Shown here in pieces: positions 61,202 through 64,000 of a stretch of 64,000 nucleotides of DNA. The number at the start of each line of letters is the position of its first letter. Position 1 is the stretch's first letter. The notes beneath the pieces are model-generated. The model was not told the DNA's origin. It worked only from the letters and a program-made list of their open reading frames with translations, and did not search any database. The position numbers were made by a program, and so were the translations under genes. This DNA is from Zhihengliuella flava (GTDB lineage Bacteria; Actinomycetota; Actinomycetes; Actinomycetales; Micrococcaceae): positions 2,542,001 to 2,606,000 of the forward strand of contig NZ_JADOTZ010000001.1 in assembly GCF_015751895.1 (NCBI RefSeq), written 5' to 3'.

Positions 61202-62134
61202 CTAGGCCATCGAGTCGAGCAGCCTCGCCAAAACCGACTGATTCACGGTGGCTGGGTCCGGTCCGGTGCCCAAGAAGAGCTTGAGCTCACGGACGAGGTT
61301 GGCGGCATTGACCACGTGTGCTGCGGCGGACGTGGACGAGGGCTCGGAACCGCGCGCGTAGTCAATCACGGGTTCGTGCAGACTGCCGCCGGGAGCGAGT
61401 AGGACCGTGAATCCGGTGACGTTGAGTTCGGGCATGAATTCGTTCTGGAACCCGCGCACGGCCGCTGCCGCACTCTGGTGCTTGGTTGGCCGCCCGTCGC
61501 GAAAGAGCCGAAGACCATCCCAGCGATACATCCCGGCGGGTACGAGCGCCGAGTCAATCAGCGCGAGGCGATGGCCGGCGAGCACGCCGTGCGCCACGAC
61601 GTCCCGTTCCCCCGGAACCCGTAGCCCATTGATGAGGCGTGCCGCGGGCAAGACGGAGAGCACTTGACGCTGCACGAGAGCGATGGTGTCGGATTCGCGG
61701 TCGAGACGGGCGGCCGAGGAAAACAACCCGCGCCGGCGTGGCGCCCCATGAACGCGTTGTTGGGCCACGCTGCTGGCCAGCGGCGCAGCCGGATCGTCCA
61801 GCGGCGGAACAAAGACGACGGGCCCAGCCGCCGGGTGGGGGGCTCCTGCGGACGGTGCCGAGGGTTGGGGGCGGCCCGGAGCCGGCCGCGCTCGCGCGGA
61901 GCGGCTTCCCTCTGCCGCGGTTCGACCGGCCGTCGTGGCGTCGTCGTAGGCGCGGCGCGCCTCGGCATCCGCGAGCGTTTCGTAGGCGAGCGAGACCAGC
62001 CGGAACTCATCCGCAGTGCCGCCGTGGTCCGGGTGCGTTTTTCTCGCCGCGCGGCGGTAGGCCGACTTGATCTCCTCCGCGGTGGCGGTGCGTGAGACGC
62101 CAAGAACGTCATAGTGCGTGCGCTGCGCGGCCAC
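61202..62134 (-). CDS. J-domain (DnaJ-like) protein
   Basis: A 310-residue protein with an N-terminal J domain (about 6-68; HPD at 34-36 in KTHPDHGG) that would stimulate a DnaK chaperone. A Pro/Ala/Arg-rich linker (about 70-110) follows, then a domain from about 125 I do not recognise. There are no zinc-finger or peptide-binding domains of true DnaJ. GTG start with AAGGAGG upstream. Divergent from the DagK-like gene, 45 bases away. Confidence 0.88.
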   Translation of the reverse strand: MAAQRTHYDVLGVSRTATAEEIKSAYRRAARKTHPDHGGTADEFRLVSLAYETLADAEARRAYDDATTAGRTAAEGSRSARARPAPGRPQPSAPSAGAPHPAAGPVVFVPPLDDPAAPLASSVAQQRVHGAPRRRGLFSSAARLDRESDTIALVQRQVLSVLPAARLINGLRVPGERDVVAHGVLAGHRLALIDSALVPAGMYRWDGLRLFRDGRPTKHQSAAAAVRGFQNEFMPELNVTGFTVLLAPGGSLHEPVIDYARGSEPSSTSAAAHVVNAANLVRELKLFLGTGPDPATVNQSVLARLLDSMA

Positions 62135-62166
62135 GGCCCCCTCCTTGGCTGGGAATCATCTTGGGA

Positions 62167-62172
62167 TAGTTT
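62167..62172 (+). promoter_or_regulatory. -10 element of a leaderless promoter for the lipid kinase
   Basis: TAGTTT, 7 bases before GTG 62180. Confidence 0.55.
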
Positions 62173-62179
62173 TGCATAC

Positions 62180-63178
62180 GTGAATCAGGCAGACACCGCC
62201 GAGCAGCGAGGATCCGCGCTGGGAGAACACGTGCTGTTGGTGGTGAATCCACGAGGTCGGGCACGAGCCCGCGGCGCGCTCGACGCCGCCCGGCTCGCCT
62301 TGAGGCGGGCGGGGTATCGGCCCGAGCTCATGTTCGCCTCGAGGGTGCGGGCCGCGACCGGTGCCCTCACTGCGCGCCTGAACGAGCCGGGCCTGGCTGC
62401 CGTGGTAGCTGTGGGCGGTGACGGCACGGTTCACCACGTCGTGAACGCGCTGATGGTCTCCGGACGCGACGTGCCGCTCGGGCTGCTTCCGGTGGGCACG
62501 GGGAACGATTTTGCGCGCGTCATGGGATTGAGCGCGGCTCGGCCAGCCGAAGCCGTCGCACGGCTCGTCGGCGCCCTCCCTGATGTCTGCTCGACGAAGA
62601 CGATGCCTCGGCGCCCCGGCCGCCGCGTCGACGTCGGCCGCGTCGACTCAGCCGCCGGGCCGTCGTACTTCGTCGGCGTCTTCTCAGCGGGATTCGACGC
62701 CGTCGTGAACCGGCGCGCGGACCGCCTGCGCTGGGTGCCGGCGGGCCAGCGTTACAACGTGGCCGTCCTCGTCGAACTCGTTCGCTTTGTGCCCCGGCGG
62801 TACCGCATGACGCTCGACGGGCGCCCGTCCCGGCCCCGTCGTTACCTGCTCGCCGCGTGTGCCAACGGTCAATACATCGGTTCCGGCATGCGCATCGCTC
62901 CGCAGGCTGACGTGGCCGATGGACGTTTTGACGTCCTCACGGTGGACCAGCTGGCTGCCCATCGTTGGGGGATGGTGGCCCGGTTCCTTACCGTGTTTCC
63001 GCGCGTCTTCGCCGGGACGCACCTCACGGTTCCGGGAGTCAGGATCCAGCGGGCGCGCACCGTCCGCCTTGAATTGGCTTCGGGAGCCCCGATCCTGGCT
63101 CACGCGGACGGCGAGCCCGTGGCAGCGTTGCCGGCGACGGTCACCGTGGTGCCACAGGCGTTACGCCTGCTGCTGTAG
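62180..63178 (+). CDS. Diacylglycerol kinase-like lipid kinase (DAGKc)
   Basis: A 332-residue kinase of the DagK/YegS family. GGDGT at 79-83 binds nucleotide; LVVNPRGRARARG at the start and LPVGTGNDFARVMG are typical. Substrate could be diacylglycerol or another lipid. GTG 62180 is chosen from the -10 hexamer, 22 codons inside a longer open frame. Convergent with the RibD-like gene. Confidence 0.92.
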   Translation: MNQADTAEQRGSALGEHVLLVVNPRGRARARGALDAARLALRRAGYRPELMFASRVRAATGALTARLNEPGLAAVVAVGGDGTVHHVVNALMVSGRDVPLGLLPVGTGNDFARVMGLSAARPAEAVARLVGALPDVCSTKTMPRRPGRRVDVGRVDSAAGPSYFVGVFSAGFDAVVNRRADRLRWVPAGQRYNVAVLVELVRFVPRRYRMTLDGRPSRPRRYLLAACANGQYIGSGMRIAPQADVADGRFDVLTVDQLAAHRWGMVARFLTVFPRVFAGTHLTVPGVRIQRARTVRLELASGAPILAHADGEPVAALPATVTVVPQALRLLL

Positions 63179-63195
63179 TCGGATTCGTCGGCAGC

Positions 63196-63936
63196 TCACG
63201 GGCGGGGTAGCGCGCCCTCGTGCGAGGCGCGCCGATACTCGAGCAGCAGTTCGTCACCGTCGACCAACACCTGGTGCAGAGCCAGCCGTCGCAGACTGGA
63301 ATCCCGTGAGGTGGCAATGCGGGAGGCCTGCCCGCCGGTGAGCCAAGGGGCCAAGGTGAGGCAGAATGAATCCACTGCGTCGGCGTCGATGAACGTCCCG
63401 AGCACGTGGGGGCCTCCTTCGGCGTGGATCCGCTGCCAAGAGCGGTCCGCGCACGCGGCCAAGATGCCGGCGGGCGTGATCGTCTCGCCCACGGCCACGA
63501 TGTCGGCTTGCTCGGCCAGACGTTCAGCCCGCTCCGAGGAGGCCGCAGCCGTCGTCGTCAGAAGGACGGGACGGACCGGTGCGTGCACGAAGAAGTCCGA
63601 GTCCGCCTCGATCTGGAGCTCACCCGAGATCACGGCGATCCCCGGGTGCGCGGGCAGCCCCCGATCGGCTCGCCACTGACGAGCCGCGGCGTCGACTAAG
63701 TCTCCCTCGTAGCCCTCAGCCCGAAGAGTCCCGGCCCCGATGAGCACCACATCGGCGTGCCAGCGCAGCAACGCAAAGAGGCGGCTGTCCGCCTCGCCTC
63801 CAAGGGCGGCCGAGACCCCGTCCACCGTGGCCGCCCCATCGAGGGAGGAGACGAAGTTGAAACGAACGAAGGGACCGCTCGGGGGAGCATAGGCGGCGAG
63901 GAGGTCGGCATCGGTCAGTGCGTGTTGGTTAGGCAT
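63196..63936 (-). CDS. RibD C-terminal-like reductase (pyrimidine reductase family)
   Basis: A 246-residue protein with the dihydrofolate-reductase-like RibD C-terminal fold: VRFNFVSSLDGAATVDG, DVVLIGAGTLRAEGY and HAEGGPHVLGTF. There is no deaminase domain. In mycobacteria the equivalent (Rv2671) can act as an alternative dihydrofolate reductase; that role here is an inference. AAGGGA precedes the ATG. The start overlaps the end of the upstream gene by 8 bases. Confidence 0.9.
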   Translation of the reverse strand: MPNQHALTDADLLAAYAPPSGPFVRFNFVSSLDGAATVDGVSAALGGEADSRLFALLRWHADVVLIGAGTLRAEGYEGDLVDAAARQWRADRGLPAHPGIAVISGELQIEADSDFFVHAPVRPVLLTTTAAASSERAERLAEQADIVAVGETITPAGILAACADRSWQRIHAEGGPHVLGTFIDADAVDSFCLTLAPWLTGGQASRIATSRDSSLRRLALHQVLVDGDELLLEYRRASHEGALPRP

Positions 63937-64000
63937 CCGTGGTGTCCCTTGGCTGGTGGGCGGGTTCGTTGATCTCGCCCATGTTGTGTTTCAAATACGC
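63929..64000 (-). CDS. C-terminal end of an unidentified gene
   Basis: The last 23 codons of a minus-strand gene ending MGEINEPAHQPRDTTDA and a TAA stop that overlaps the RibD-like start. Too little is visible to name the product. Confidence 0.5.
   Translation of the reverse strand, partial: AYLKHNMGEINEPAHQPRDTTDA

Overview
The window is high-GC, densely coded chromosome from an actinobacterium. Gene families and order (DUF3117, DUF3107, AdnA/AdnB, UvrD2 with a tetracysteine, coproporphyrin-type haem genes with HemQ, DUF2342, UPF0182) point to Micrococcales, most likely Micrococcaceae (Arthrobacter relatives); species cannot be fixed from sequence alone. I see no prophage, insertion sequence, CRISPR array or rRNA. 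Two stretches follow, as I recall it, gene orders of Mycobacterium tuberculosis: 1.4-9.8 kb resembles Rv1205-Rv1234, and the 13-51 kb region, with a haem cluster and a metNIQ block inserted, resembles Rv3211-Rv3193c.

Layout. 0-1.4 kb: end of a polar amino-acid ABC transporter. 1.4-9.8 kb: LOG-type phosphoribohydrolase, a DivIVA-like membrane protein, DUF3117, an O-methyltransferase, the SigE/anti-sigma/TatB envelope-stress set, then Mrp, DUF1003 and a soluble PRC/MgtE_N/CBS protein in an overlapping operon, and a stress protein. 9.9-17.9 kb: Xaa-Pro aminopeptidase, PHP phosphoesterase, solitary DNA methyltransferase, DEAD-box helicase, ferritin-like protein, DUF3107, TetR regulator and MoeZ-type sulfur-carrier adenylyltransferase. 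17.9-28 kb: all genes from glutamyl-tRNA to haem b by the coproporphyrin route (hemA divergent from hemE-Y-Q-H-C-D-B-L). 28-30.6 kb: methionine importer metNIQ. 30.8-43.5 kb: DNA repair island (DEDDh exonuclease, alkyltransferase-like protein, AdnA, AdnB, NudC, UvrD2) with a phosphotransferase. 43.5-51 kb: an E1-like protein, three peptidase-like genes and UPF0182. 51-52.6 kb: two identical initiator tRNA genes flanking a cytochrome b-like gene. 52.6-57.3 kb: PspA, a TPM-domain protein and an HtrA-like protease. 57.3-64 kb: EtfBA, a PIG-L deacetylase, an orphan RskA-like protein, TrmL, a J-domain protein, a diacylglycerol kinase-like protein and a RibD-like reductase.

Three signals stand out beyond gene content. 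First, many monocistronic genes carry TANNNT exactly 6 or 7 bases before an ATG/GTG, the signature of leaderless mRNA, and this fixes several start codons. Second, a 20-bp palindrome (AAGTTA-N8-TAACTT) lies upstream of both the cytochrome b-like gene and etfBA, suggesting a shared regulator of electron-transfer genes. Third, the initiator tRNA is present as a 123-bp perfect direct repeat that includes its terminator.
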